Shown here: in pieces, positions 31,725-41,378 of the stretch
Layout of the letters: each line of letters starts with the position of its first letter
How positions within the stretch are numbered: the stretch's first letter is position 1
Assembly (NCBI RefSeq): GCF_014842915.1
Contig: NZ_JACYXI010000014.1
Location: 54,704 to 118,703, forward strand
Reading direction: 5' to 3'
From: Roseibium litorale
GTDB taxonomy: Bacteria; Pseudomonadota; Alphaproteobacteria; Rhizobiales; Stappiaceae
Length of the DNA: 64,000 bases
Position numbers and translations under genes: made by a program
The notes under the pieces: model-generated
The model's input: the letters and a program-made list of their open reading frames with translations, nothing else
The model's database searches: none
What the model was told of the DNA's origin: nothing

Positions 31725-34700
31725 ATGGAAAATTACAGAAAATTCTCGTCAAAAGAGACAATGTTTGGAGTTTTCTTCGTTGCGGCTCTGTGTTTTGTTT
31801 CGGGAGGCATCGAATGGTACATCGTGTCTGCGAACACCGTAGAACCCATGGTCTGGCTGCCGGCCGGAGTAGCGATGGCCGCGCTGGTGATTTGGGGCCC
31901 CAGACTGTGGCCAGGTCCATTTCTGGGAACATTGGCGCTTCACCTGCTGTTCGGATCTGTTCAGAACGGTTGGGGCAACGTCGGCGTGCCTTTCTGGGGT
32001 AGAATAGAAGGCCTTTATTTCTTGTCCGCGGGCCTCGCAGCTGCCGGGGCGCTTCTCCAGCCGCTGGCTGGGTGGTTTCTAATCAGACGTTTCTTGTTCC
32101 AGTCCGCCCATGGACCTCTAGCGCTTACCTCCCCCGCGCAAGTCTGTATGATCCTGATTTTTGGGAGTGTCGCTTGTGTCATTTCTCCAGCCATGGATAC
32201 GTTTGTCCTGTCCCTCAACGGAGAGATTTCCCCGGAAAACTGGGGCGCCACATGGTTTGGTCTCTGGATCAGAAACAGTCTCGGTTTTTTTGTTCTTCTG
32301 CCGCTGGCCGCCTTTGCTCAAATAGGCGGGCCGCGTCTGTTCTGGCGCGGAAGGTCCCTGCAGATGTTACCACTGTCCGTTCTTTTGGGAACATTGGCTC
32401 CGCTTACGGTCAGCGTGTTTGCATGGGCCGCCAGCCAAACCGCCATTGAACGGCAGGGGCAAAGCCTTTTTGAGACTTATGTGGAGGAAAACAGGCTCGC
32501 ACTGACCTATCGCCTTCAGTCCTATGTCAACGCCCTCAACAGCACCAAGGCCTTTATTACGACATCCAGTATGCTGTCACAATCAAGCCTTGCAGCCTAT
32601 GTCGAGACCCTTGATATCGAGAGAACTCTGCCCGGTATAAACGGCATTGGATGGATAGAGGATGTCCCGGAAGACGAGATCGGTGACTTTGTCCGTGAAC
32701 AGCGGGAGAACGGTCAGCCCGACTTTGATATTCGCGCCCCGAAGCCGGGCGGGCCTTATTATGTCATCACTTATATCGAGCCCAGGCGCCTCAACCAACA
32801 GGCAGTCGGGTTGAACATAGCCTTTGAGGCAAACCGGCGGTCTGCGGCAGAGCAAGCCTGGCAGACGGGCGACGCAACGATCACGAAAAAGATTACGCTG
32901 GTGCAAGATGACCAGCAAACGCCCGGTTTCCTGCTCCTTCAGCCAGTTTACGACGCAGCCGCTGTCACAGGTGAGCGCAAGACTGCAAGGGGTTGGATCT
33001 ATGCGCCGTTCATCGCGTCACGGCTGCTCGACAAGCTGACAGGAAGTCAGGAGGATATCTTCAATCTGAAGATCTACGGCGGAACGGAGGAAAACGAGGC
33101 TGAGCTAATTTACACAAGTAGTGCTGGCCACGAGCAGACGGCACCACGCTATATTCATAAGTCTGTGGTTGAACAACTCGGCCAAAAATGGCTCATTGTC
33201 TGGAGAAGTACACAAAAATATGATCAGCTGAACCAAAGTCCCCTCCCTGTATTCATCCTGATTGTAGGCGTCACGCTCTCCTGTTTGAGTGGGGCCTTTA
33301 TCGTGATCTTCAGATCCAGACTGTTTCTGAATTGGGGCACGGATAGGTCTTGGCGCGGCTACGTGCTGCCCAGTCTTTGCTTCATTACATGCCTCGGTGC
33401 GGTCTTGATGCTGAACGCAACCATGCGTGAGCAGGAGCTCGAAAGAATCTATGTCCGGGCTGACAAAGAGGCTGAAAAATACCAGCTTCTGCTCACAACG
33501 CGGGTGCAGAGCTATGTGACCGCCCTTAAGCGCATGGCGAGGCGATGGGAGATGGCAAATGGAACGCCCTTCCCTGTCTGGCAGGACGACGCCGCCAACT
33601 ATGTTCTCGACATGATCTCGGTGGAGGCTCTCGAATACATCGATAAATCCCTTCATATCCGATGGGTCGAGCCTGTCGCCGGCAACGAGACCGTCATCGG
33701 GCTGATGGTGGCCCCGGAGGAGGCCCGCAAGGATGAGCTGCTTGCGGCTGCGAAGGCCGATCGCCCGTTCTTGACACCACCCTTTGCGCTCAAGCAGGGC
33801 TACGAAGGTTTCGTGACATATGTGCCGATCACGATCAACCGGCAGTTCGAAGGCTTCATCGCAGCCGTCTTCTCGGTCGACAAGCTGTTTGGCAGTGTCA
33901 TCAGCCCGGAGCTCGGAAGTCAGTATCATGTGTCGGTCGAATTTAAAGGCAGCCCTAAATTCCAGTCGGGGCAGGTGCCTGAGCAAGCCGGGCGGCGGGT
34001 GGTTTCAGAGAGGACAATCAACCTTTACGGTCAGTCTTGGACGCTGCGCATATCCCCTAAAGGCAGCCTCGCTTCCGAGGGCATTCATGATACGTCGAAC
34101 ATTGCCTTGCTCGGCGGGTTGTCCGTATCCTTGGTTCTGGCCATCTTGACCCGTGTGTTGCTGGTCTCCCGCCAACGGGCCAGCACATTGCAAGGATCAC
34201 TAAGGACGATCGAGCGGCAGACGTCCCATACCAATGCGATCTTGTCGACGGTTCTGGACGGTGTTCTCACGGTCGATCGCCAGGGACACATCCTGAGCAT
34301 CAATCCGGCTGGTGCGCAGATCTTCGGAGGAGAGCCAGGAGATTTCGTCGGCAAACCCTATCTCTCTCTGATTGCATTTTCTCAGGCAAGCTCTGCGTTG
34401 GTAAGCCCGGAAGGGATGGCGCGTTTTCTATCCGGGGCGGTCGGCCAGGTACGGGAACAGAAAGGTGTCCGGAGGGACGGTGAAGTGTTTCCCATGGAAA
34501 CGCTCATTGGCGAAATGGGCAATGTCAGCGAGACCACCTATGTGGTTTCGGTACGCGATGTCAGCGACCGTATGGCAGCTATTGAAGCCTTGCGCGCTTC
34601 GGACTCACTGAATTCCGCTGTTCTACGCAGCGCCCAGTACATGGTTGTCGCGACCCAATTGGACGGCACCGTGACCGTCTTCAATGAGGCCGCGGAGAAG

Positions 34701-36599
34701 CTGCTGGGAGAGAAGGCTGAAGACGTCATCGGCCAAAAGAAACTTATGGACTGGATTGCCAATCCCGCGCCTTCCGTGGCTGGCCCGGAAGCGGATCTTG
34801 CCCGTGCGCTATTTTCGAATAACAGCCGGGGGAAGGTCGATATGTCGGTCTTTCTTGATCTGCTGGAAGGCCAGCATTTTCAGGAAAGCGAATGGACGTT
34901 CCGACGAGCTACAGGTGAAACTTTTCCGGTGAGTATCGCCATGTCGTCCCTTATGGATGAGCAGCAGATTATCCATGGTTATGTTGGCATCATCGAGGAT
35001 ATTTCTAGCAAGAGGAAACAGCAAGACGCTCTGCAGTCGAGCGAAGAAACCTTCCGGTCGGCGATGCAATTCGCGTCCATTGGTATGGCGTTGGTGGCAC
35101 CAGACGGCCGTTGGCTCAAGGTTAATTCTGCCCTATGCGGGCTGCTCGGATATGACGAGGAAGAGCTGTTGAGCATGGACTTCCAGTCCATCAGCCACCC
35201 CAGCGACCTTGAGGAAGATCTGAAGCTGACGGAAGAGACTTTTTCCGGTCTTCGCGACAGCTTCCAGCTGGAAAAGCGCTTCATTCACCGGGACGGGCAT
35301 GCGATCTGGGTTCATCTCAGCACGGCGCTTGTGAGAGATACAGCTGGCGAACCGAAATATTTTGTCTCCCAGATCCTTGATATTTCGGAGCGGCGCGAAA
35401 TGGACCGGATCAAGAGCGAGTTCATTTCCATCGTCAGCCATGAACTTCGAACTCCACTGACAGCTATCCGCGGGTCACTGGGTCTGCTTATCGGCTCCAT
35501 GCAGGACAAAATCCCGGAGACCGGTATGCGGATGCTGACCATTGCTCAACAGAATAGCGAGCGGCTGACCCTTCTGATCAATGATATTCTGGACATTGAT
35601 AAGATCGCGTCCGGAAACATGCATTATGACATTCAGTCTGAAGGCTTGGCGCAGCTTTTGACCGAAAGCCTGGAAGCGAACCAGCCTTATGCGGACCGGT
35701 TTGATATCACGCTTGAGTTGAAAGACATTGATGAAGATCTTGAAATACCGGTAGACCGGCAGCGTTTCCTTCAGATCATGGCAAATCTGCTGTCCAACGC
35801 TGTCAAGTTTTCGCCACCTGGGGGAAAGGTGGAGGTCCTGGCAGAGACAGGGGAAACCTCTGTCCTTGTCAGCGTTCGCGATTACGGTCAGGGCATCTCT
35901 CCCGAATTCCACTCACGGATTTTCGGCAAGTTCAATCAGCAGGACTCTTCGGGCACCCGCGCCAAGGGGGGGACGGGCCTTGGTCTTCACATTACGAAGC
36001 AACTGGTTGAACAAATGCACGGCAAGATCAGCTTTACCAGTGAGGTCGAAGCCGGAACGACGTTTGTCGTCGAGTTCCCCAAAACAGAAGATTTCAGCCA
36101 GACCACCAACCCGCAAGCCTCTGAACAAGCCGGCGCTGAGCTTCCAAGGCAGAAAATACTATCTCAGCCCTCGGCCCAGGGCCTGCCGCTCATTCTGCAT
36201 CTCGAACAAGATGCGAGTTTCTCCCAGTTTCTGGCTGACAGCCTCTCCGGTTACGCGAATCTCATCAATGCTGGGAGTATCAGCGAGGCACGTCATCTAC
36301 TTGAAAACCAGAAATTTGACCTGATTGTCGCGGAACTGGACCTGAAAGACGGAGATTATCTCGATTTTCATAAAATGGCAGATGCCTCTGGCCAGCCGCA
36401 CATCCCGACTGTGCTTTTGTCGGCGCAAGAGGCAAGTGGCCCTGTGACTGAAAAGGTGAGCGCAGCTTTTGTGAAATCCAAGACGCTGGAAGAGGTCATT
36501 GTCGATCAGATCAGGAAGATGCTCGAGACGCTCAGACCTGGGGAAGATGAAACTTTCAAGGACCCAAACATGAAACACCGCCAGGGCCATGCGCTGTAA
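31725..36599 (+). CDS. Giant hybrid sensor histidine kinase: MASE1, two extracellular sensor regions, three PAS, HisKA, HATPase, degenerate receiver
   Basis: A 1624-residue membrane kinase. Residues 10-300 are a multi-helix MASE1-like sensor. Residues about 270-500 are a CHASE-type periplasmic region, bounded by membrane helices near 506 and 545. A second periplasmic sensor region runs about 565-785, with another helix near 791. PAS domains follow near 835-960, 961-1085 and 1106-1230. HisKA has the phosphoacceptor His1239 in SHELRTPL. The ATPase domain has NLLSNAVKFSP, DYGQGIS and GGTGLGL. The C-terminal receiver-like domain (about 1495-1615) carries Glu1537 where the phosphoacceptor Asp should be. 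I chose the ATG at 31725 for its AAGGT site and MASE1 start; an upstream start at 31587 is less likely. Confidence 0.88.
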   Translation: MENYRKFSSKETMFGVFFVAALCFVSGGIEWYIVSANTVEPMVWLPAGVAMAALVIWGPRLWPGPFLGTLALHLLFGSVQNGWGNVGVPFWGRIEGLYFLSAGLAAAGALLQPLAGWFLIRRFLFQSAHGPLALTSPAQVCMILIFGSVACVISPAMDTFVLSLNGEISPENWGATWFGLWIRNSLGFFVLLPLAAFAQIGGPRLFWRGRSLQMLPLSVLLGTLAPLTVSVFAWAASQTAIERQGQSLFETYVEENRLALTYRLQSYVNALNSTKAFITTSSMLSQSSLAAYVETLDIERTLPGINGIGWIEDVPEDEIGDFVREQRENGQPDFDIRAPKPGGPYYVITYIEPRRLNQQAVGLNIAFEANRRSAAEQAWQTGDATITKKITLVQDDQQTPGFLLLQPVYDAAAVTGERKTARGWIYAPFIASRLLDKLTGSQEDIFNLKIYGGTEENEAELIYTSSAGHEQTAPRYIHKSVVEQLGQKWLIVWRSTQKYDQLNQSPLPVFILIVGVTLSCLSGAFIVIFRSRLFLNWGTDRSWRGYVLPSLCFITCLGAVLMLNATMREQELERIYVRADKEAEKYQLLLTTRVQSYVTALKRMARRWEMANGTPFPVWQDDAANYVLDMISVEALEYIDKSLHIRWVEPVAGNETVIGLMVAPEEARKDELLAAAKADRPFLTPPFALKQGYEGFVTYVPITINRQFEGFIAAVFSVDKLFGSVISPELGSQYHVSVEFKGSPKFQSGQVPEQAGRRVVSERTINLYGQSWTLRISPKGSLASEGIHDTSNIALLGGLSVSLVLAILTRVLLVSRQRASTLQGSLRTIERQTSHTNAILSTVLDGVLTVDRQGHILSINPAGAQIFGGEPGDFVGKPYLSLIAFSQASSALVSPEGMARFLSGAVGQVREQKGVRRDGEVFPMETLIGEMGNVSETTYVVSVRDVSDRMAAIEALRASDSLNSAVLRSAQYMVVATQLDGTVTVFNEAAEKLLGEKAEDVIGQKKLMDWIANPAPSVAGPEADLARALFSNNSRGKVDMSVFLDLLEGQHFQESEWTFRRATGETFPVSIAMSSLMDEQQIIHGYVGIIEDISSKRKQQDALQSSEETFRSAMQFASIGMALVAPDGRWLKVNSALCGLLGYDEEELLSMDFQSISHPSDLEEDLKLTEETFSGLRDSFQLEKRFIHRDGHAIWVHLSTALVRDTAGEPKYFVSQILDISERREMDRIKSEFISIVSHELRTPLTAIRGSLGLLIGSMQDKIPETGMRMLTIAQQNSERLTLLINDILDIDKIASGNMHYDIQSEGLAQLLTESLEANQPYADRFDITLELKDIDEDLEIPVDRQRFLQIMANLLSNAVKFSPPGGKVEVLAETGETSVLVSVRDYGQGISPEFHSRIFGKFNQQDSSGTRAKGGTGLGLHITKQLVEQMHGKISFTSEVEAGTTFVVEFPKTEDFSQTTNPQASEQAGAELPRQKILSQPSAQGLPLILHLEQDASFSQFLADSLSGYANLINAGSISEARHLLENQKFDLIVAELDLKDGDYLDFHKMADASGQPHIPTVLLSAQEASGPVTEKVSAAFVKSKTLEEVIVDQIRKMLETLRPGEDETFKDPNMKHRQGHAL

Positions 36600-36729
36600 A
36601 TTACAGCAAAGGAACGAGGCGCTTGGAGGGTTTTCGTGGCTTAGACGGGAAACCGCTTGACGCAAAATAGTCAGGACGCCGCTTGCGATAGTTGAGAGAG
36701 AAGGGCGGCTTTCTGGTGGCTGACTGGTG

Positions 36730-37119
36730 TCAGGATGCGACCAGCTCTTGCCAGATGCCTTTGATTTCATTCGCAAGAGTCATTGGATCAAAAGGCTTGG
36801 TGATGATCCCTGCCTGGGGAACCCGCAGGAGCTCGTCCATTTCATCGGTGTGGGCCCGGGCAGTGATGAAGATAACGGGTGTGTGGGCTGCTTCTGGCCG
36901 CCGGCGCAACCTTTGCAAGGTTTCCGGACCAGTCATACCTGGCATCATGACGTCCAGCAGAAAAAGATCGGCCCCAAAACCTTCAGCCTTTTCAACCGCA
37001 TCAGCCCCATTTTGACAAACCAGCACCTCGAACTGGCCAATGGTTGTCAGCGTCAGCTCAACAATCTCACGAATATCGGCTTCGTCATCCGCGTAAAGAA
37101 TTTTCCTAAGTTCCGCCAC
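36730..37119 (-). CDS. Single-domain response regulator
   Basis: A 129-residue CheY-like receiver with no output domain. The acidic pair is Asp11-Asp12 in ILYADDE, the phosphoacceptor is Asp56 in LLDVMMPGM, the Thr/Ser switch lies in FITAR, and the conserved Lys is 108 in ITKPF. I chose the GTG at 37119, because it has a GGAGGG site and aligns exactly with the start of the close paralogue at 44152-44544; an ATG at 37143 is in frame. It is convergent with the giant hybrid kinase and lies 173 bases downstream of the second MASE1 kinase on the same strand, its most probable partner. Confidence 0.88.
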   Translation of the reverse strand: MAELRKILYADDEADIREIVELTLTTIGQFEVLVCQNGADAVEKAEGFGADLFLLDVMMPGMTGPETLQRLRRRPEAAHTPVIFITARAHTDEMDELLRVPQAGIITKPFDPMTLANEIKGIWQELVAS

Positions 37120-37292
37120 AGGCCCTCCGCCGTCCACTGTCATCCGTGTGTAGGAGTGCCCCGCAAACGGTTAGTCAAAATCCCTCCGGAACGCCCAACC
37201 GGCTTTGAGAGACAGCGTCGAGTGTCTCATCCGGGTATTGAGCTTGCGTTCCGGCACGCGCCTTAACCTTTCCGGGCAATCCGAAAACACGG

Positions 37293-39053
37293 TCAAATAG
37301 TTCGGTATTTCTTGAGGTCGGTATTAGCTACGTATTGATCTTGCTGGTCCTCTTCCAAAGGAAGGTCAATGTAGAATACCGTTGGTGCGCTTGCTTGGTA
37401 ACCTATGGTACCGTGCATTGCTTCCACCAAGGCTTTTGAAATGCTGAGCCCGAGTCCGGAGCCATTTTTGGAGCGGGCGTCGCCGCTATCGGCCTGCTCG
37501 AATTTCTGAAAAATCCGGCTGCGGAAACTGTCGGGGATACCGGGGCCATTGTCCTCAACGTAAATTCGAACTTTGCTCCCCCCTTCTATTTCCTTTAGAC
37601 CGATCGTGACGGTGCCCTCATTTGGCGAGAACTTGATCGCGTTGGACAGCAAGTTGAACAGAACTTGCTCGAGACGGGAGGGATCAATTGTAGCCTTTAG
37701 ATGCGGATGCTCGAACGCCTTTACGATCGTGATTTTTTTCTCAGGCAGGTATCCGTGTGCCATGTCGACAGCATTGTCTAGGATAGGGCCAAGCTCCAAA
37801 GCTTTAAGCGAAACGCTGATCTTCCCGGATTCGATTTGCTCAGTGTCGAGGATGTCGTTGATCATACGCAGAAGCCGGTCAGCATTCGCGACACCTATCT
37901 TTACCAGCGATTTTCCCTGATCGGTCAGTGTGCCGCTCAAGACTTGGGGCAACAAGCCCAGGACGCCCCGTATGGACGTGAGCGGAGTGCGCAGCTCGTG
38001 GCTCATGTTGGCAACGAATTCGCTCTTGGCTTTGCTGGAGGTGAGCGCCATGCGTGTCAGTTCGCTCAATTCGGCGCGCATGCGCCTCTGCTGTGTAATG
38101 ATGGCAGCCGTGACCAGGCTGACAAGAGCACTGGTCACAATAAACAGCTGAAGCAGGATGACTTTGGTTTCCAGGTCGGCACTAAGAGCTCCAAATGGCC
38201 CGTGTCCCTGGAAGGTGAATATAATTGAAACAAGGGCCAGGAAGGTATTGCCAATCGCCGCTCCCAGTAGGCCAATTCTGTAGGCGGTCAGATAAAGCAG
38301 CGGCAGAACCAGATAATGCAGCGATTGCTGGCTGTACCAGAAAATGATGGCAGTGCTTCCAAAACAGGCCAGGAGCAACAGAAGTCCGGCCGGCTGCCGG
38401 ATCGCTTCAAGCTCGTGTTTCTTATCAAAGGAAGACAGCCGGGCAATCAAGAACGGCGTTCCTGTCAAAAGGCCAAGAGCATCCGCTAGATACCATGTTT
38501 GAGCGACCGTAATAAAACCGGTGCCGGCCCAAAAGTGCAGGAACATCGCTGCGAGAATGGCAGCAGCTAACGGAGCAAAAATACCGGCGGCCCAAAAGAA
38601 GCTCAAGAGATCTGATGGTTTGGACAGATCGACCCTGTCCCTCCCTCTCAGCAATATCAAAACGGCGATGAGAACTTCGATGCTATTGTTCATCGCCAAG
38701 AAAGCGGCCACCGGAATGGAATCGCCACTGATCAGATTGGCGGCAACGTTTCCAATATAAGCCGCGGCAAGGAACAGGTATTTGCGGGCCTTGGGCGCTT
38801 CCAGAAGGACTGCGAGCAAAGCCGAGTTGGCGATCCAGATCGTTGCGATCCGGCTGCTCTCGCGCGTGTAGACGATGCACCCATAGGCAAGCAGACAAAA
38901 GACCACGGCGACAACGATCAGTTGAAGCCAGGAGGGTGCCTTGAAAAGGGGGGAAACCAGACTTGCGGACTTTTCGGCGGGCTGGACTGTCACTGGTTTC
39001 TCGAGATGTACATCGTAGGCTTTGGGATCCTGCCACTCTTGCATATTGTTCAT
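37293..39053 (-). CDS. MASE1 sensor histidine kinase
   Basis: A 586-residue inner-membrane kinase. Residues 40-320 hold about eight membrane helices in a MASE1 arrangement; there is no PAS. HisKA follows with His352 in SHELRTPL, then the ATPase domain with NLLSNAIKFSP near 459, EDNGPGIP and GSGLGLS. There is no receiver domain, so it must pass phosphate to a separate regulator, probably the single-domain protein encoded next on the same strand. It is divergent from the receiver/zinc-ribbon gene across an AT-rich promoter region. Confidence 0.9.
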   Translation of the reverse strand: MNNMQEWQDPKAYDVHLEKPVTVQPAEKSASLVSPLFKAPSWLQLIVVAVVFCLLAYGCIVYTRESSRIATIWIANSALLAVLLEAPKARKYLFLAAAYIGNVAANLISGDSIPVAAFLAMNNSIEVLIAVLILLRGRDRVDLSKPSDLLSFFWAAGIFAPLAAAILAAMFLHFWAGTGFITVAQTWYLADALGLLTGTPFLIARLSSFDKKHELEAIRQPAGLLLLLACFGSTAIIFWYSQQSLHYLVLPLLYLTAYRIGLLGAAIGNTFLALVSIIFTFQGHGPFGALSADLETKVILLQLFIVTSALVSLVTAAIITQQRRMRAELSELTRMALTSSKAKSEFVANMSHELRTPLTSIRGVLGLLPQVLSGTLTDQGKSLVKIGVANADRLLRMINDILDTEQIESGKISVSLKALELGPILDNAVDMAHGYLPEKKITIVKAFEHPHLKATIDPSRLEQVLFNLLSNAIKFSPNEGTVTIGLKEIEGGSKVRIYVEDNGPGIPDSFRSRIFQKFEQADSGDARSKNGSGLGLSISKALVEAMHGTIGYQASAPTVFYIDLPLEEDQQDQYVANTDLKKYRTI

Positions 39054-39488
39054 TTGGAGTTACCCCATTGCCGCAATCCGATTGCGCCCAGATTCCGCGG
39101 ACACGCGCGGGCCGGGCTCATGTCTTTACGTCCGTCCGTGTGTCCCGGTTAACTTTCGGGTTTGCCGGCCGGAGGGTCTCTAGTATGAGCGCTTGACTCC
39201 GGTTGCAATCATTTCACACAATCAACCCATCATCGTTAAATGATGTAAAAAGTTTTTAAATCCAAGTGAAAAATATTCTGACTATTTAGATTATTAGAAA
39301 TTTATACGAGTATTTTTAGAATTGGTCATTGTTATTTTTATCAATGTGAGAAAAATCGATCTTTGCTTTTAGATTATTATTTAATCTTATTTAACAATGC
39401 ATGCCCATAATGGTGCGGAAACAGCCAGGGAGGCGGCGCCAGCCTCTTTCAGCGTTTTCTTTCAATGACCTGTCGGCAGGGGCAGACA
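39054..39488. promoter_or_regulatory. 435-base AT-rich divergent regulatory region
   Basis: The stretch from about 39190 to 39410 is far more AT-rich than its surroundings. It has a 12-base direct repeat TTTAGATTATTA at 39285-39296 and 39368-39379. The second copy overlaps an inverted repeat AGATTA (39371-39376) N5 TAATCT (39382-39387). It separates the MASE1 kinase from the receiver/zinc-ribbon, glycosyltransferase and adaptor genes. Such regions often bind AT-preferring silencers such as MucR or H-NS-like proteins; that is inference. No gene is visible in it. Confidence 0.55.
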
Positions 39489-41378
39489 ATGAATATGGCA
39501 GCGGTCGGACAGGATAAGGACAACGCCGTGAGTACCGGCAAAAAGATCTTAATTGCGGAAGACTCTCCGGTCACCCAAGACATCCTGAAGCTGCTGCTGA
39601 CATCGAAGGGTTATGACGCCGATATTGCAAGGGACGGGACGGAAGCGCTGAAGTGTCTTCTCGATAAAAGGTATGCCCTGGCCCTCATGGACTTTCACAT
39701 GCCTGGCCTGAACGGTTCAGAGGTCGTTGCAGAGTTCCGGCGCCTCGCAGATGGCAAGGCCGCACCAGTTTTTGTGGCTATGACTGCTGACCCTGCGGCA
39801 CTTCTTGCAGAAAAGAACAGCTGCGAGCAGTTCGCGAAAGTTTTTCCCAAGCCATTCGACATCGATGAAGTGCTGGATTTTATCGATTTTAGTCAAGGCG
39901 GAGCTGGTCGCGCAGTTGTCCCTGAAGGCCTGAAGTTGCCCGTAACGGAAGAGCCCGAGAGCGGGGGCATCGGTCCGGAGGGCTCTGCTGCCGCACTAGC
40001 GCAAGAAACAGCGCGGCGTTTGAGAAATACCGGCGGCCAGCCTGGTATTTCGTCTCTTGCCGATGCCGTTGAGTTTCAAGTCAGTTTTGGTTCCCTCAGC
40101 TTGCGTGGCTTAAGATGGCCCGAAGATGTTGGCCCGGCGGGGGTGTCCGTCGCAACACGGAGTTATCTCGCGTCCGGTGGCGGTTATGACGCGGTGATCG
40201 TGAGCGAACCCGCTTTGTGTGAGGACCTGCGCGCATTATGGGAGATTGGCGACCTTTATCTGCTTCCCGTGATTGATGAAAACGGCAGCTTGGGACCTTG
40301 CGCGGATGTCTCCGTCCCCTCCCTCCCGCGAGGATCCGTCCAGCGCACGATCGAAGAGACCATCCGTGATTTCTCTGAGGCGCGGATGTCTGTTCATGTG
40401 CATATCCGGCAGAGCAAGTCCCTCTCAGACAAGGTGGCCGCCTCGACCTATGTGCGCGGGAACAGCTTGAAGCCGCATTACAATGCCAACAAGAAACATG
40501 GTTTCGACTTCGACATCTGTCTTGACGCGAAAGAAGGTGCCGCAGCCATGGCGGCTCTGTCTGAACTCGGATTAACGGAAACAGTTTTCTTCGACAGATT
40601 TCATATGTGCGGCGGGTGCAGGTCGGTACGGATGAATGTCCGGGAGGAGTGTTTCAGCTGCAGGTCTCCGAACCTCAAGGAGTCCAAGTTCATCCATCAT
40701 TTCAAGTGTGCCTATCAGGCAGCGGAGGAGGACTTCCGGCAGGGCTCAGATCTGGTCTGTCCGAAATGCTCGCGTGAGCTCAGGCACTTTGGCGTCGATT
40801 ATGACAAGCCGGGTATCATCATACGGTGTCAGGCCTGTGGCTCTAGTTCCAGTGATACCGCGGTGGGATTCCAATGCATGGACTGCGGCTATCACACGGA
40901 CGGGGAGGTAGCTGAGACCACCGACGTCTTCGGATATGCCTTGTCAGAAAAAGGCATTGCCTTCGTTGAAGAAGGACCTGTCGTGATTGGCGGCCTTCAG
41001 ACAAAACTGCGCTTTGCTGAGTTGCCGCTGGAGCTTGTTATCCAGCTCAACAAGGCCGCCCATGACTTTTCGGAAAAGGAAACACCTTTTTCCCTGATTA
41101 CAATGAGTTTTCCTGCCCGTCGCGAGATGGTGTCCGAACATGGTATCCGCCTGGTCGAGAATTCCCGTGTTCAGATGATGGAGAACATCAAGAACTACTT
41201 CGGAGGGAACGCGGTTACCTATCACGGGGAAGCCCAAGACTATGTCCTCATCAACCGGGTTTCACCGGAAAATGCCCGCGCAAATCTGCCGCAGTATCTT
41301 GAAGCTGCACAGTCTGGGCTGAGGATCGACTTGCAGGCGCGGATGACCGTTTTTGGGCTGGAGGATCTCTTTGCATGA
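39489..41378 (+). CDS. Response regulator with multi-CXXC zinc-ribbon (TackOD1-like) and degenerate GGDEF-like output
   Basis: A 629-residue soluble protein. The N-terminal receiver (about 18-132) is intact: Glu24-Asp25, Asp68 in LMDFHMPG, Lys121 in FPKPF. A linker and a middle domain follow. A cysteine-rich region (about 366-475) has five CXXC pairs: Cys374/377, 388/391, 424/427, 447/450 and 463/466, plus Cys407, as in the TackOD1 metal-binding output domain. The last 100 residues have a cyclase-like alpha/beta pattern but no GGDEF signature. The ATG at 39489 has an AGGGG site; one at 39465 is also in frame. The stop overlaps the glycosyltransferase start, so it probably controls that enzyme. 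The TackOD1 label is from memory of the family. Confidence 0.78.
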   Translation: MNMAAVGQDKDNAVSTGKKILIAEDSPVTQDILKLLLTSKGYDADIARDGTEALKCLLDKRYALALMDFHMPGLNGSEVVAEFRRLADGKAAPVFVAMTADPAALLAEKNSCEQFAKVFPKPFDIDEVLDFIDFSQGGAGRAVVPEGLKLPVTEEPESGGIGPEGSAAALAQETARRLRNTGGQPGISSLADAVEFQVSFGSLSLRGLRWPEDVGPAGVSVATRSYLASGGGYDAVIVSEPALCEDLRALWEIGDLYLLPVIDENGSLGPCADVSVPSLPRGSVQRTIEETIRDFSEARMSVHVHIRQSKSLSDKVAASTYVRGNSLKPHYNANKKHGFDFDICLDAKEGAAAMAALSELGLTETVFFDRFHMCGGCRSVRMNVREECFSCRSPNLKESKFIHHFKCAYQAAEEDFRQGSDLVCPKCSRELRHFGVDYDKPGIIIRCQACGSSSSDTAVGFQCMDCGYHTDGEVAETTDVFGYALSEKGIAFVEEGPVVIGGLQTKLRFAELPLELVIQLNKAAHDFSEKETPFSLITMSFPARREMVSEHGIRLVENSRVQMMENIKNYFGGNAVTYHGEAQDYVLINRVSPENARANLPQYLEAAQSGLRIDLQARMTVFGLEDLFA

